64,000 nt of DNA, taken from assembly GCF_010730355.1 (NCBI RefSeq), contig NZ_AP022576.1, positions 5,146,001 through 5,210,000 on the forward strand, read 5' to 3'. The translations under genes were made by a program, and so were the position numbers. This DNA comes from Mycobacterium florentinum (lineage in GTDB: Bacteria; Actinomycetota; Actinomycetes; Mycobacteriales; Mycobacteriaceae). The notes under the pieces were generated by a model. It was not told where the DNA came from, did no database searches, and saw only the letters and a program-made list of their open reading frames with translations. This document shows, piece after piece, positions 27,669-36,725 of the stretch. Every line of letters begins with the position of its first letter. Position 1 is the stretch's first letter.

Positions 27669-29521
27669 TGGCTGCACCAACAACGCTGCTCCGCATCGCA
27701 ACTGCCGGCTCGGTCGACGACGGCAAGTCCACCCTGATCGGGCGGCTGCTATACGACTCCAAGGCCGTGATGGAAGACCAGTGGGCCGCGGTCGAGAAGA
27801 CGTCGAAGGAACGCGGCCACGACTACACCGATCTGGCGCTGGTCACCGATGGCCTGCGGGCCGAGCGTGAACAGGGCATCACGATCGATGTCGCATACCG
27901 CTACTTCGCCACGCCCAGGCGGAAATTCATCATCGCCGACACCCCGGGGCACATCCAGTACACCCGCAATATGGTGACCGGCGCGTCGACCGCCCAGCTG
28001 GTGATCGTGCTCGTCGACGCTCGCCAGGGCCTGCTCGAGCAGTCGCGCCGGCATGCCTTCCTGGCGTCGCTGTTGGGCATCCAGCACATTGTGCTGGCGG
28101 TCAACAAGATGGACCTGGTCGATTGGGACAGGGCGACGTTCGACGCGATCAAGGATGAATTCCACGCCTTCGCCGCACGTTTGGACGTGCAGGACGTGGC
28201 GACCATCCCGCTGTCCGCGCTGCACGGTGACAACGTGGTCACCAAATCGGACAAGACGCCCTGGTATGAGGGCCCGGCGCTGCTTTCGCACCTCGAGGAG
28301 GTGTACATCGCCGGTGACCGCAACCTGGTCGATGTGCGGTTCCCGGTGCAGTACGTGATCCGGCCGCAGACCCACGAGCATCGCGACCACCGCAGCTACG
28401 CCGGAACGGTGGCCAGCGGAGTGATGCGTCCCGGCGACGAGGTGGTGGTGCTGCCGGTCGGCAAGATCAGCCGGATCACCGCGATCGAAGGCCCGAATGG
28501 CCCTGTGCAAGAGGCATTTCCGCCAATGGCTGTGTCGCTGAGCCTGGCCGACGATATCGACATTTCGCGTGGCGACATGATCGCCCGCACCAACAACCAG
28601 CCCAGGGTCGCGCAGGAATTCGACGCGACCGTGTGCTGGATGGCCGATGGTGCGGCGCTCGAGCCGGGCCGCGATTACGTCATCAAGCACACCACCCGAA
28701 CCACACGGGCACGGGTCACCGCGCTCGACTACCGGCTCGATGTCAACACCCTGCACCGGGACAAGAGCGCTACGGCGTTGAAGCTCAACGAACTTGGCCG
28801 CATTTCGCTGCGCACCCTGGTGCCGTTGCTGCTCGACGAGTACACCCGCAACGCCAGCACCGGTTCGTTCATCCTGATCGACCCGAACACCAACGGCACC
28901 GTGGCGGCCGGCATGGTGCTGCGCGACGTCACGGCGCAGAAGGCAAGCCCGAACACCGTGCGGCACGAGTCGCTGGTCACCGCCGAAGACCGGGCGGCTC
29001 GCGGCCGGACGGTGTGGCTCACCGGCCTTTCGGGTGCGGGCAAATCGTCGGTGGCGATGCTGGTCGAGCAGAAACTGCTCGAAATGGGAACGCCCGCTTA
29101 TGTTCTCGACGGCGACAACCTGCGCCACGGTCTGAATGCCGACCTCGGCTTTTCAATGGCCGACCGGGCGGAGAACCTGCGCCGGCTGGCCCACGTCGCG
29201 ACGCTGCTCGCCGATTCCGGCCAGACCGTGTTGGTGCCCGCGATCAGTCCGCTGGCCGAGCATCGCGAGATGGCTCGTAAGGTGCACGCCGACGCCGGAT
29301 TTGAGTTCTTCGAGGTGTTCTGCGATACCCCACTCTCCGAGTGTGAGGCGCGTGATCCCAAGGGGCTGTATGCCAAAGCCCGCGCGGGCGAAATCACGCA
29401 TTTCACCGGGGTCGACAGTCCGTATCAGCGGCCGAAGAATCCAGATCTGCGGCTGATCCCGGACCGCTCGCTCGAGGAAATGGCGCAGAGCGTGATCGAG
29501 ATGCTGGAGTTGGGCGCCTAG
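27668..29521 (+). CDS. cysN: CysN/CysC fusion: ATP sulfurylase GTPase with APS kinase domain
   Basis: A 617-residue bifunctional protein. The N-terminal two thirds are CysN, an EF-Tu-like GTPase that drives ATP sulfurylase: G1 in [10 protein letters not shown]3 in [12 protein letters not shown] and G4 in NKMDL. The C-terminal third, from about residue 445, is APS kinase (CysC): P-loop [20 protein letters not shown] and [21 protein letters not shown]. It therefore takes sulfate through to PAPS with CysD. An apparent frame from 27230 is an extension inside cysD; the ATG at 27668 gives the M. tuberculosis-type start. Confidence 0.95.
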   Translation: MAAPTTLLRIATAGSVDDGKSTLIGRLLYDSKAVMEDQWAAVEKTSKERGHDYTDLALVTDGLRAEREQGITIDVAYRYFATPRRKFIIADTPGHIQYTRNMVTGASTAQLVIVLVDARQGLLEQSRRHAFLASLLGIQHIVLAVNKMDLVDWDRATFDAIKDEFHAFAARLDVQDVATIPLSALHGDNVVTKSDKTPWYEGPALLSHLEEVYIAGDRNLVDVRFPVQYVIRPQTHEHRDHRSYAGTVASGVMRPGDEVVVLPVGKISRITAIEGPNGPVQEAFPPMAVSLSLADDIDISRGDMIARTNNQPRVAQEFDATVCWMADGAALEPGRDYVIKHTTRTTRARVTALDYRLDVNTLHRDKSATALKLNELGRISLRTLVPLLLDEYTRNASTGSFILIDPNTNGTVAAGMVLRDVTAQKASPNTVRHESLVTAEDRAARGRTVWLTGLSGAGKSSVAMLVEQKLLEMGTPAYVLDGDNLRHGLNADLGFSMADRAENLRRLAHVATLLADSGQTVLVPAISPLAEHREMARKVHADAGFEFFEVFCDTPLSECEARDPKGLYAKARAGEITHFTGVDSPYQRPKNPDLRLIPDRSLEEMAQSVIEMLELGA

Positions 29522-29576
29522 CCCACAGACCCAGTGTTCGCGTCGTCACCGCGCCGGGGGTGGCACAATCCTCAAC

Positions 29577-30059
29577 GTGCGGATGTCGGCGAAGGCGGAG
29601 TACGCGGTGCGGGCGATGATTCAGCTCGCCACCGTGGACAGCGGCGCGCTGGTCAAGACCGACGACTTGGCCCAGGCGCAGGGGATACCGCCGCAGTTTC
29701 TGGTCGACATCCTGACCAACCTGCGCACCGATCGCTTGGTGCGCAGCCACCGCGGTCGCGACGGCGGCTATGAGCTGGCCCGTCCGGGCAGCGAGATCAG
29801 CATTGCCGACGTGCTGCGCTGCATCGACGGACCGCTGGCCAGCGTCCGTGACATCGGCCTCGGTGACCTGCCGTATTCCGGGCCGACGGCGCCGCTGGCC
29901 GACGTCTGGCGTGCGCTGCGCGCCAGCATGCGCTCGGTTCTGGAAGAGACAACCCTGGCCGACGTGGCGTCCGGCGCCCTGCCCAAGCACGTCGCAAAGC
30001 TCGCCGACGACTATCGGGGTCAAGAGAGCCGCCGGCATGGCGCTCCGCGCGCCGACTAA
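29577..30059 (+). CDS. Rrf2-family transcriptional regulator (Rv1287-like)
   Basis: A 160-residue Rrf2-family winged-helix regulator. It opens [18 protein letters not shown], the usual family start. The recognition region is [34 protein letters not shown]. Rrf2 proteins such as IscR bind an Fe-S cluster through three cysteines; this one has a single Cys (LRCIDG), so a cluster of that kind is unlikely and it resembles CymR, the cysteine-metabolism repressor. It follows cysNC by 55 bp on the same strand, which supports control of sulfur assimilation. An ATG at 29583 is an alternative start to the GTG at 29577. Confidence 0.87.
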   Translation: MRMSAKAEYAVRAMIQLATVDSGALVKTDDLAQAQGIPPQFLVDILTNLRTDRLVRSHRGRDGGYELARPGSEISIADVLRCIDGPLASVRDIGLGDLPYSGPTAPLADVWRALRASMRSVLEETTLADVASGALPKHVAKLADDYRGQESRRHGAPRAD

Positions 30060-30192
30060 GCATCGCGAAATCCACCCCGATCCCGACAATTTTCGGGCCA
30101 GCATCTATGCCGCACGGACCCGTCAAATCTGCTTTCGGGTGCTCGTGAATTCGGCGCTTGTGCGCTCGACATATTGAGGCCAAAGTGGATAT

Positions 30193-30621
30193 ATGACCGA
30201 ACAGAAAATGATCGAGCATTGGCTTGAGGGCTGTGCGGTACAACGGATCACGTTCCGCGATGGTTTGGTGCTGAATTTCGACGACGACAACGAACTCGTC
30301 ATCTCGGTACCGCTGCGCCTGACCCTGCCGGCCATTGCCACTGACCCCGCGGAAGTGGTCGCGATCGACCCGAATGACCCAGCCGGCCAGATGCGTCCGC
30401 TATTCGATTTCTCCGGGCAAATGTGCACGGGTGTCGCGTGGTTTGACACCGGAGATCTCCACGTTGAATTCGCCGACGGTCACCGGATCGACGTGCCTCC
30501 GGCCGATCGCGTCACCGCGTGGGAACTGTATGGCAAGTCCCACGGATATGCCGCCTGCCTGCCGCACGGCAAGGTGCAGGTGGTGCGGCATGACGTGGCC
30601 GATGCGAACGCCGACGAGTGA
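30193..30621 (+). CDS. Hypothetical protein, DUF6188-like
   Basis: A 142-residue soluble protein without signal peptide or obvious catalytic motif. It resembles the actinobacterial family I know as DUF6188, with GCAVQRITFRDGLVLNFDDDNELVIS near the start and VTAWELYGKSHGYAACLPHGKVQVV near the end. The predicted content is mostly beta strand. It stands alone between the Rrf2 gene and the convergent VOC genes. No function can be offered. ATG start at 30193. Confidence 0.7.
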   Translation: MTEQKMIEHWLEGCAVQRITFRDGLVLNFDDDNELVISVPLRLTLPAIATDPAEVVAIDPNDPAGQMRPLFDFSGQMCTGVAWFDTGDLHVEFADGHRIDVPPADRVTAWELYGKSHGYAACLPHGKVQVVRHDVADANADE

Positions 30622-30636
30622 GCTAACGGCGAAGGC

Positions 30637-31026
30637 TCAGCCGCCCGACCCGTAGGGGCGGGTGAGGATCTCCATGGCGTGCCCGGAGGGATCCAGGAAG
30701 TACACCCCGCGGCCGCCGTCGCGGCGATTGATCTCGCCGGGCCGTTGCGCGCCCGGATCCGCCCAGTGCTCCAGGCCGCGCGACTGGATCTTGCCGTAGA
30801 TCGCGTCGAACTCTTGCTCGGAGACGAGGAACGCGTAGTGCTGTCGCCGGATGTCCTCGCCCTCGGGGGCGTTCGCGTAATCGAGGCTGGCGTCGTGGTC
30901 GAGCGTGACAACCATGAAGTGGCCAAACGGCTTGGGGCTCGGCAGGTCGAACAGCTCGGCGAGAAACTTCGCGGATTCTTGTTTGTCGCGCGAGGCGACG
31001 ATGGTGTGGTTGAAACTAATGGACAT
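30637..31026 (-). CDS. VOC-family (glyoxalase/bleomycin resistance) protein
   Basis: A 129-residue vicinal-oxygen-chelate protein made of two beta-alpha-beta-beta-beta units. It starts MSISFNHTIVASRDKQESAKFLAELFDLP and ends VYFLDPSGHAMEILTRPYG. Likely metal ligands are the His in NHTIV and Glu in MEILT. The ATG at 31026 follows GGAAAG; the frame extends to 31065 without a better start. A second VOC gene starts upstream on the same strand, so they may be co-transcribed. VOC enzymes range from lyases to dioxygenases, so no reaction is assigned. Confidence 0.83.
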   Translation of the reverse strand: MSISFNHTIVASRDKQESAKFLAELFDLPSPKPFGHFMVVTLDHDASLDYANAPEGEDIRRQHYAFLVSEQEFDAIYGKIQSRGLEHWADPGAQRPGEINRRDGGRGVYFLDPSGHAMEILTRPYGSGG

Positions 31027-31076
31027 AGTTCTTTCCAGTGAACCACTGTCGTCGCGAGCCGACAACGCGCGCAGCG

Positions 31077-31490
31077 CTACTTCGGCGCGGTCAGCTCCAA
31101 GGCGATGTTGTCGGGGTCGCGGAATTCCAGAATGTAGGACGGCCCAATGTCTTTGACCGGCTCGTGCTCGACCCCAACTTCGTCGAGATGTGCTGCCGCG
31201 GCGTCTAATTCGTCCTTACTGCCGAGCCGGAACGCGATGTGGTCGAGACCGCAGCGGTCCTCGTGAAAGCGGTCCGAGGCGACCGGGCGCAGCCCGAGCA
31301 GCGTGCCGCCGAGGTCGTAGATCACGCCGCCGTACAAGAAGGAGAACTGGTTGCGGGTTGCCTCGTCCGCATTCTCGGGAACTTCGATCAACACCGGCCA
31401 ATCGAACACGCTCTCGTAGAACCGCCGTGATCGCTCGATGTCGGTGACGGTCAGGCGGACGTGTGCGATGGACGTACTGGCTAAGGGCAC
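31077..31490 (-). CDS. VOC-family protein
   Basis: A 137-residue vicinal-oxygen-chelate protein. The two halves are marked by IAHVRLTVTDIERSRRFYESVFDWPV and CGLDHIAFRLGSKDELDAA, ending SYILEFRDPDNIALELTAPK. Candidate metal ligands are the two His (IAHV, LDHIA) and Glu (ALELT). It is about the same size as the downstream VOC protein but not a close copy. It lies 57 bp from, and divergent to, the F420-type oxidoreductase gene, which hints at a joint role in modifying a small molecule. Confidence 0.83.
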   Translation of the reverse strand: MPLASTSIAHVRLTVTDIERSRRFYESVFDWPVLIEVPENADEATRNQFSFLYGGVIYDLGGTLLGLRPVASDRFHEDRCGLDHIAFRLGSKDELDAAAAHLDEVGVEHEPVKDIGPSYILEFRDPDNIALELTAPK

Positions 31491-31547
31491 TCACCCCATG
31501 CTGCCACTTGAGGAAGCACATGTTGAGGGCATGCCAGAATCGCCGTC

Positions 31548-32438
31548 GTGCGGATAGCAATGACGATGCCGGTGATGGAACCGGATTTGGACGCGACGGT
31601 GCTCGAGACGTGGGCGCGCACGATCGACGAGGGCCCGTTCTCGTCACTGTGCTGGGGCGAGCGCATCGCGTTCGAAAACCCGGACAATCTCACGCTGCTC
31701 GGTGCGCTCGCCGCCTGGACGAGGCGGGTGCGGCTGATGACGACGGTGATCGTGCCGCAGCTGCACGATCCGGTGATGTTGGCGAAGGGTCTGGCGACCG
31801 GGGACATGCTGTCCGGTGGACGGTTGACCGTGGGCATCGGAGTGGGTGGCAGGCAGGAAGACTACGTCGCGGTCGGCGCGGACCCGGCAACGCAGACCAT
31901 GCGCGACATGGCCGAGCGGGTCGCGGTGATGAAGCGGGTGTGGGCCGGCGAGAAGATCACCGAGTCGGTGCTCCCGGTCGGGCCCGCGCCGGTTCAGCCC
32001 GGCGGCCCGCCGCTGTTCGTCGGCACCATCGGGCCAAAGACGGTTCGCAGCGCGGCTGCCTGGGCCGACGGGCTGGCCGGCACCACGCTGGACCTGGACG
32101 TCGACAAACAAAACGAGCTCTTCGACGTCGCGCGCCAAGCATGGGCACAGGCCGGTAAGCCCAGGCCGCATCTGGTGACGTCGTTCTGGTTCGCCTTCGG
32201 CACACCCGAGGAGTCGCGCGTCCAGGTGCATCGGCACCTGCGCCGCTACATGAACTGGATACCGGCGGAGTACGTCGACGCGATGGCCCCGATGACCGGC
32301 TGGGCCGGCAGCGAAGACGAGCTGGCCGCGGTGCTGCGCAAGTTCGAAGAGGTCGGCACCGACGAGGTTCAGCTGATTCCGACCAGTTCGGACCTCGACC
32401 AGGTGCGCCGCGCCGCCGACGTCGCCGGGCGGCTTTAG
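31548..32438 (+). CDS. LLM-class F420-dependent oxidoreductase
   Basis: A 296-residue TIM-barrel protein of the luciferase-like monooxygenase class, whose mycobacterial members mostly use coenzyme F420. Marks are RIAMTMPVMEPD at the first strand, a GERIAFENPDNLTLLGALAAWTRRVRLMTTVIVPQLHDPVMLAKGLAT segment and SGGRLTVGIGVGGRQEDYVAVG. The start is a GTG. The substrate is unknown. Its last codons overlap the 3' end of the convergent channel gene by 4 bp. Confidence 0.85.
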   Translation: MRIAMTMPVMEPDLDATVLETWARTIDEGPFSSLCWGERIAFENPDNLTLLGALAAWTRRVRLMTTVIVPQLHDPVMLAKGLATGDMLSGGRLTVGIGVGGRQEDYVAVGADPATQTMRDMAERVAVMKRVWAGEKITESVLPVGPAPVQPGGPPLFVGTIGPKTVRSAAAWADGLAGTTLDLDVDKQNELFDVARQAWAQAGKPRPHLVTSFWFAFGTPEESRVQVHRHLRRYMNWIPAEYVDAMAPMTGWAGSEDELAAVLRKFEEVGTDEVQLIPTSSDLDQVRRAADVAGRL

Positions 32439-34171
32439 GCCGGAAGGCGCTCGCGGCCGACTTCGGGCTGCGGGGGTTGCCCCTTTTGCAGCGTGGCCAC
32501 CAGCTCGCGGTAGGGGCCGACCAGGTAGACGGTGTCGCCGGCGCGCAGCCGGGCGTCGCGCCGCGGATGCAGCTGGACCGGGGCGTCGTCCCGGGTGATC
32601 GCGATGACGCGGGTCTGGGTGGACAGTTCGAACATCCGCAGCCCGTCGAGTTCGCTGCCGGCCGCCACGTGCATGCCGCCGACCATGAAGTAGCGCTGCC
32701 CGACCGAAAACGTCCCCAGCACCTGCAGGCCCATCGCGGCGCCGATGAACCACGGTGCGGCCAGCTCGACCGTCGAGCGCACGGTGTCGAACCCGAACCG
32801 CTCCGCCACCGCGCTGCCCAGCGCCCGGTCGTAGATGCGCAGCACGATCGGAACGTCGGGCCGGATGACCTTCGGCATCACCCGCGGCCCCAACATCTCG
32901 CGCAGCACAATCCCGGTCTCGATGTTGGTCATGTCGTCGTGGGTCAGCACCGCGATCGCGCGCGCGGTGTCGACGCGCGCCGCCGCCAGCGTCTGGCGCA
33001 GCGTCGCATCCCCGAAGATCACCGGCACCTCGAGTTCGGCGGCGGTCGACAAGTAGCGGTTGTTCTCGTCCAGCTCGATCACCGCGACGTCGTATCCCGC
33101 GGCGTGCAGGTCGGCGGTGACCCGGCTGCCGAACGAGCCGAGTCCGACGACGACGATGTGGTTGCGCATATGGCGCGCCCGCCGCCGGCCGGCCGTGTGG
33201 GCGAAGCGGCGCGAGATCAGCAGGTCGGCGATGAACGCGACGAGGACGGCGGTGGTGGTCAATCCGCCGAACATCAACATGATGCTGAACAGTCGCAGCC
33301 ACGTCGGTTGTGAGAGGAAGCTGAAGTCGCCGTAGCCCACGGTCGCGATGGTCTCGGTGCTGAAGTACAGCGCGTCGACCCAGTTCATTTTCGCGTGGGG
33401 CTGATAGCAGTAGCGCAACAACACCGTCGAGCCGATCAGCACGGTCAGCACTGCGGCCACCGCACGCATGAACATCGGGTTGATGTCGTTGCGCAGGCCG
33501 CGTGCGACGTCGATGGCCCGGCGTAGCCGGCGCTGGCGGGTGAGGGTCGTGTTGGGCCGCGGGGTCTTGATGCCGCGCGCCGCCAGCTCGTCGACGGTGC
33601 CGATCATCGCGGCCCAGTCGCCGGTGCGGACGCGCAGGTCGCGGCCGGGACATGTCTCCAGCAGTCCGGGCGCGGGCGAGTTCTTGCCGTGGATCACCGC
33701 CACCGGAGCCAGGTCGGCGTAGATCTCGCGCAGGGTGGCGTCATACGGCGCGTGCGAGCCCGAGACGAGAAACTTGATGCCGGCCGCCTCGAACGGGTGC
33801 GCGGTATGCGCCAGGCACGCCTCGACGACCGACGGCGCCGCCAGTTCGGCGACGTCGAGGATCGCGCCGGGACCGTTGTCGTCGGCCACCGCTTCGCGCA
33901 GTACATCGTTGGCCAGCCGGGCAACCACGCGCACATGCGGGTTGGCTTTCCTTGCCAGTAAAGCGATTTCGAGATTGATCGCGTCGTCGTCCCCGGCGCA
34001 GACCACGGCGGCCGCGCGCACGATCCCGGCCTCGATGAGGTCGTCCTTGGTGTCGGCGACATTGTCATCGACGAGCTTGACGACGGTTGCGCCGGCGGTC
34101 TCCAGCTCGTCGGCTATCGTCGTCGCCAGCGCGTCGTCGCCGCTGACGATGATGTGGCCGTGCATGCTCAC
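32435..34171 (-). CDS. Potassium channel with RCK domains on both sides of the pore
   Basis: A 578-residue protein. Residues about 5-225 form an N-terminal RCK/TrkA-N plus TrkA-C-like unit. Two TM helices follow (about 240-335) around the potassium selectivity filter TVGYGD. A second RCK unit starts at HIVVVGLGSFGSRV and ends in a TrkA-C domain near RAGDTVYLVGPYREL. The first RCK copy lacks a clean GxGxxG (IIVSGDDA), so it may not bind nucleotide. It should be a plasma-membrane potassium channel gated by ligand. The GTG at 34171 has GGGAGG upstream; an ATG two codons later is also possible. Confidence 0.87.
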   Translation of the reverse strand: MSMHGHIIVSGDDALATTIADELETAGATVVKLVDDNVADTKDDLIEAGIVRAAAVVCAGDDDAINLEIALLARKANPHVRVVARLANDVLREAVADDNGPGAILDVAELAAPSVVEACLAHTAHPFEAAGIKFLVSGSHAPYDATLREIYADLAPVAVIHGKNSPAPGLLETCPGRDLRVRTGDWAAMIGTVDELAARGIKTPRPNTTLTRQRRLRRAIDVARGLRNDINPMFMRAVAAVLTVLIGSTVLLRYCYQPHAKMNWVDALYFSTETIATVGYGDFSFLSQPTWLRLFSIMLMFGGLTTTAVLVAFIADLLISRRFAHTAGRRRARHMRNHIVVVGLGSFGSRVTADLHAAGYDVAVIELDENNRYLSTAAELEVPVIFGDATLRQTLAAARVDTARAIAVLTHDDMTNIETGIVLREMLGPRVMPKVIRPDVPIVLRIYDRALGSAVAERFGFDTVRSTVELAAPWFIGAAMGLQVLGTFSVGQRYFMVGGMHVAAGSELDGLRMFELSTQTRVIAITRDDAPVQLHPRRDARLRAGDTVYLVGPYRELVATLQKGQPPQPEVGRERLPA

Positions 34172-34300
34172 CCCGCCTCCCAGGACGTCATATTGCTATG
34201 ACTATCGGCTACCGCGCCGATTTGTGCCAGCGCAACGTCGGAGAGCGCCACGGCTCGCTCGGTGCGGCGCCGTAACTTCTTCGGCTGTAACGGCTTTGCG

Positions 34301-34672
34301 CTAGAGGACCTGAACGTCGGAGGGCGACCAGAACGCCCGCATTGACGTGATCTTCCCGTCGTCGTCGAACGTCATCAGCGAGATGGGTGAGATGCGCGTA
34401 CGGCTGTCCCCGGCGTCGAGCGTCAGGTGCCAGAAGAACGCCGCCTCGTTGCCGCCGACGCGTATTTCGGCGAGTTCGGTGTCTTTCTTGGCATCCTGGA
34501 ACGCCGCGTAGAACTCGCGGACCGCGTCCCGGCCACGCCGCAGTTCAGATCCGGCCGGATCCTCGATGGTGGCGTCGGCCGAGTAGAGGTTCACCACTTC
34601 TTCGGTGGCGCCGTTGGCGACATGCGTGAGATAGCTGTTGACGGTCTGGGTGATGGCTTCTTGGGAAGGCAT
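34301..34672 (-). CDS. Ketosteroid isomerase-like protein (SnoaL/NTF2 fold)
   Basis: A 123-residue NTF2-fold protein that aligns along its length with bacterial delta5-3-ketosteroid isomerase. Tyr14 and the base Asp38 (ATIEDPAGSE) fall at the same numbers as in the Comamonas enzyme, and NEAAF and GKITSMRAFW are shared. The second oxyanion-hole residue, Asp99 there, is replaced by Ser98 in ISPISLM. It may be a weaker isomerase or act on another substrate. The ATG at 34672 (MPSQEAIT) is preferred over upstream codons of a frame open to 34723. It diverges from the Nudix gene. Confidence 0.82.
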   Translation of the reverse strand: MPSQEAITQTVNSYLTHVANGATEEVVNLYSADATIEDPAGSELRRGRDAVREFYAAFQDAKKDTELAEIRVGGNEAAFFWHLTLDAGDSRTRISPISLMTFDDDGKITSMRAFWSPSDVQVL

Positions 34673-34737
34673 GGCTTCGGACGCTACCTGGTCGGGATGG
34701 CGGTCGTGACGGGTTGGTCGCATTCATACTGAGCTGC

Positions 34738-35274
34738 GTGCCCATCATCGAACGCCTCGCGTCGCGCGAGATCTATCGGAATCCGTGGCTGATCCTCCGG
34801 GAGGATGACATCCGTCGTCCGGATGGCAGCCCCGGCATCTACGCCGTGCTGGACAAGCCGACCTATGCGCTGGTGATTCCCCACGACGGGAAGCGATTCC
34901 GCCTGGTCGAACAGTTCCGTTATCCAGTGGGCGCGCGCCGCTGGGAGTTTCCGCAGGGCACGGCGCCCGATCTGGCCGACACCGAGCCCGCCGAACTGGC
35001 CGCGCGCGAGCTGCGCGAAGAGACGGGGTTGACCGCGACGTCGTTCGAGGCACTCGGTTTGCTCGACGTCGCGCCCGGCATGACCAGCCAGCGCGGCTGG
35101 GTGTTCCTGGCCACCGGGATCTCCGAGGGGCAAGCGGCTCGCGAGCACGAGGAGCAGGACATGCGCAGCGCATGGTTCTCGCGCGAAGACGTCGAAGAGA
35201 TGATCCGCTCGGGCGTGATCGCCGACGCGCAGTCCGTGGCGGCTTACGGTCTGTTCCTGTTGCACGGGCGATGA
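34738..35274 (+). CDS. Nudix hydrolase, ADP-ribose pyrophosphatase-like
   Basis: A 178-residue Nudix protein. The box core RELREETGL is intact, with WEFPQGTAPDLADTEPAELAA ahead of it, so the spacing between the glycine and the first Glu is longer than the standard GX5EX7REUXEEXGU. The N-terminal REIYRNPWLILREDDIRRPDG is typical of ADP-ribose pyrophosphatase-like members. It probably cleaves a nucleoside diphosphate linked to another moiety. I chose the GTG at 34738 (PIIERLASREIY); codons back to 34714 give an unlikely hydrophobic start. The promoter region is shared with the divergent isomerase-like gene. Confidence 0.85.
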   Translation: MPIIERLASREIYRNPWLILREDDIRRPDGSPGIYAVLDKPTYALVIPHDGKRFRLVEQFRYPVGARRWEFPQGTAPDLADTEPAELAARELREETGLTATSFEALGLLDVAPGMTSQRGWVFLATGISEGQAAREHEEQDMRSAWFSREDVEEMIRSGVIADAQSVAAYGLFLLHGR

Positions 35275-35304
35275 GTTTCGTGGCCGGCTTCGGTCAACAC
35301 TGTT

Positions 35305-35835
35305 ATGACGATCAAAGCGCGCAATCTCGACGGGTATGCGGCGCCGACGATTGAGTGGGCCCGGGTGGAAACGGTGCTGGACGGCCAGCTGACGCAGGCG
35401 CCGGGCAGCGGTGGTCCGCAACGACATACGGCATGGCTCACGACAATCAACCCCGACGGCAGCCCGCACGTGCGGCCGGTGGGGGTGATTGCGCACGACG
35501 GCGCCTGGTATTTCACGTCCGGATCCGCGACCCGCAAGTCCCGTAACCTGGCCCGCGACCCCCGATGTGTGGTCAGCGTCGCTACCGAACCGTTCGACCT
35601 CACCCTGGAGGGTGCCGCCGAACGGGTCACCGATCGCGACGAATTAGCTTCCGTTGCAGCGGTGTTCGTCCGTTCCGGATGGCCCGCCCAGGTCGACGGC
35701 GATGCGTTCACGGCCGAGTACAGTGCGCCGTCGGCGGGTCCGCCACCCTGGCAGGTCTACCGCGCGCGGCCGTCGACGGTGTTCGCGATGGGCACGTCGG
35801 AACCGTTCGGCGCCACGAAGTTTCAGCTGGACTGA
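35305..35835 (+). CDS. Pyridoxamine 5'-phosphate oxidase-fold flavin/F420-binding protein
   Basis: A 176-residue split beta-barrel protein. The strand-turn GGPQRHTAWLTTINPDGSPHVRPVGVI and TSGSATRKSRNLARDPRCVVSVAT are the conserved cofactor-binding segments of the PNPOx-like family. In mycobacteria this family includes F420-dependent reductases, FMN enzymes and heme-binding members, so the cofactor is not fixed by sequence. It starts 30 bp after the Nudix gene, same strand, and may be co-transcribed with it. Confidence 0.83.
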   Translation: MTIKARNLDGYAAPTIEWARVETVLDGQLTQAPGSGGPQRHTAWLTTINPDGSPHVRPVGVIAHDGAWYFTSGSATRKSRNLARDPRCVVSVATEPFDLTLEGAAERVTDRDELASVAAVFVRSGWPAQVDGDAFTAEYSAPSAGPPPWQVYRARPSTVFAMGTSEPFGATKFQLD

Positions 35836-35902
35836 GGCATCACCGCGCGATCGTGTCCGTGCCGATACCGGATCGCGTCATCGAGTCCGCACCATTGGCA
35901 CG

Positions 35903-36403
35903 GTGTGTTCGCGCTTCCTGGCCGTGATGCTCGGCGTCGTCGCGATCCTTGCTGCCCCGGTGATTTCGGTGCACGCGGCGACCCCGGTGTGGAATGGCAA
36001 GTACTCGTTGATGAGATACGCGGTGAACAAGACCGGCACCAGCGTGGCGGCCGGGCAAGCCGAGCCGACGTTCAGCGCCGACTACGTCTTCGTGACGTCG
36101 TGCTCGTCGGGCCAATGCGTCGCCACCGCCACCAACGGACCGGTCCCCAAGAATCCGACGCTGCCCCAGCCGTCCCATTACGTCTGGGACGGGGCCCGGT
36201 GGGTGGAGCACTTCGACTTTGATTGGGATTGCTATATGGGCGAAGGGGTTTCGAAAGTCTGGGCGCCCGCGAAGTCGTGGGCGTTCTACACGCCGCAACC
36301 GGACGGTTCGCTGCGTGGCACCTGGCACACCGACATCTCCAGCGGCCCATGCCGTGGAACCGTGGAGATGCCGGTGGCGGCGTTTTCAGCGGGCGCGCAC
36401 TGA
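35903..36403 (+). CDS. Small secreted protein of unknown function
   Basis: A 166-residue exported protein. From the GTG at 35903 there is a signal peptide (CSRFLAVMLGVVAILAAPVISVHA, cleaved before ATPVWNG). The mature part is rich in aromatic residues and has four Cys (TSCSSGQCVA, WDCYMG, GPCRG), likely disulfide-bonded outside the cell. TSCSSGQCVATATNGP followed by YVWDGARW resembles a segment of the minus-strand secreted protein at 37780-38214, so the two are probably distant paralogues. The longer frame from 35654 runs through the preceding gene and is not real. Function unknown. Confidence 0.78.
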   Translation: MCSRFLAVMLGVVAILAAPVISVHAATPVWNGKYSLMRYAVNKTGTSVAAGQAEPTFSADYVFVTSCSSGQCVATATNGPVPKNPTLPQPSHYVWDGARWVEHFDFDWDCYMGEGVSKVWAPAKSWAFYTPQPDGSLRGTWHTDISSGPCRGTVEMPVAAFSAGAH

Positions 36404-36422
36404 CCGCAGCCCGCTCAATTCA

Positions 36423-36725
36423 TTAGGCGCAGTAGTTGGATTCCGCGGCGCTGACGACACCGGTCGCGTCACTGAGGCTGATTCCCGGGTTCTTGCTCTG
36501 GACGACTTGGGCCAGCTGGTCCGGTGTCTCGCCGGCCGCGCGGTCGGCGCAAATCAGGTGCCCGAGCTGGATCAGCCCGGTGGGGTCACCGGTAAGGCCG
36601 ATTTTTTTGATTTGGGCGAGGTAGGCGTCGTCATCGGCGACCGCGATCCCGGTGCCCACGGTCAATGCGGCGGCGACAGCAATAGTCGGCGCACTCACTA
36701 AGAGAAGTTTGCGAGGGGAGATCAC
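36423..36725 (-). CDS. DUF732 small secreted protein
   Basis: A 100-residue exported protein of the mycobacterial DUF732 family. A signal peptide (ISPRKLLLVSAPTIAVAAALTVGTGIAVA) precedes DDDAYLAQIKKIGLTG. The two family cysteines are in HLICADR and at the C-terminus (SNYCA), expected to form a disulfide. The GTG at 36725 has AAGGAG at a good distance upstream. Function is unknown for the whole family. A paralogue lies at 38411-38758. Confidence 0.85.
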   Translation of the reverse strand: MISPRKLLLVSAPTIAVAAALTVGTGIAVADDDAYLAQIKKIGLTGDPTGLIQLGHLICADRAAGETPDQLAQVVQSKNPGISLSDATGVVSAAESNYCA

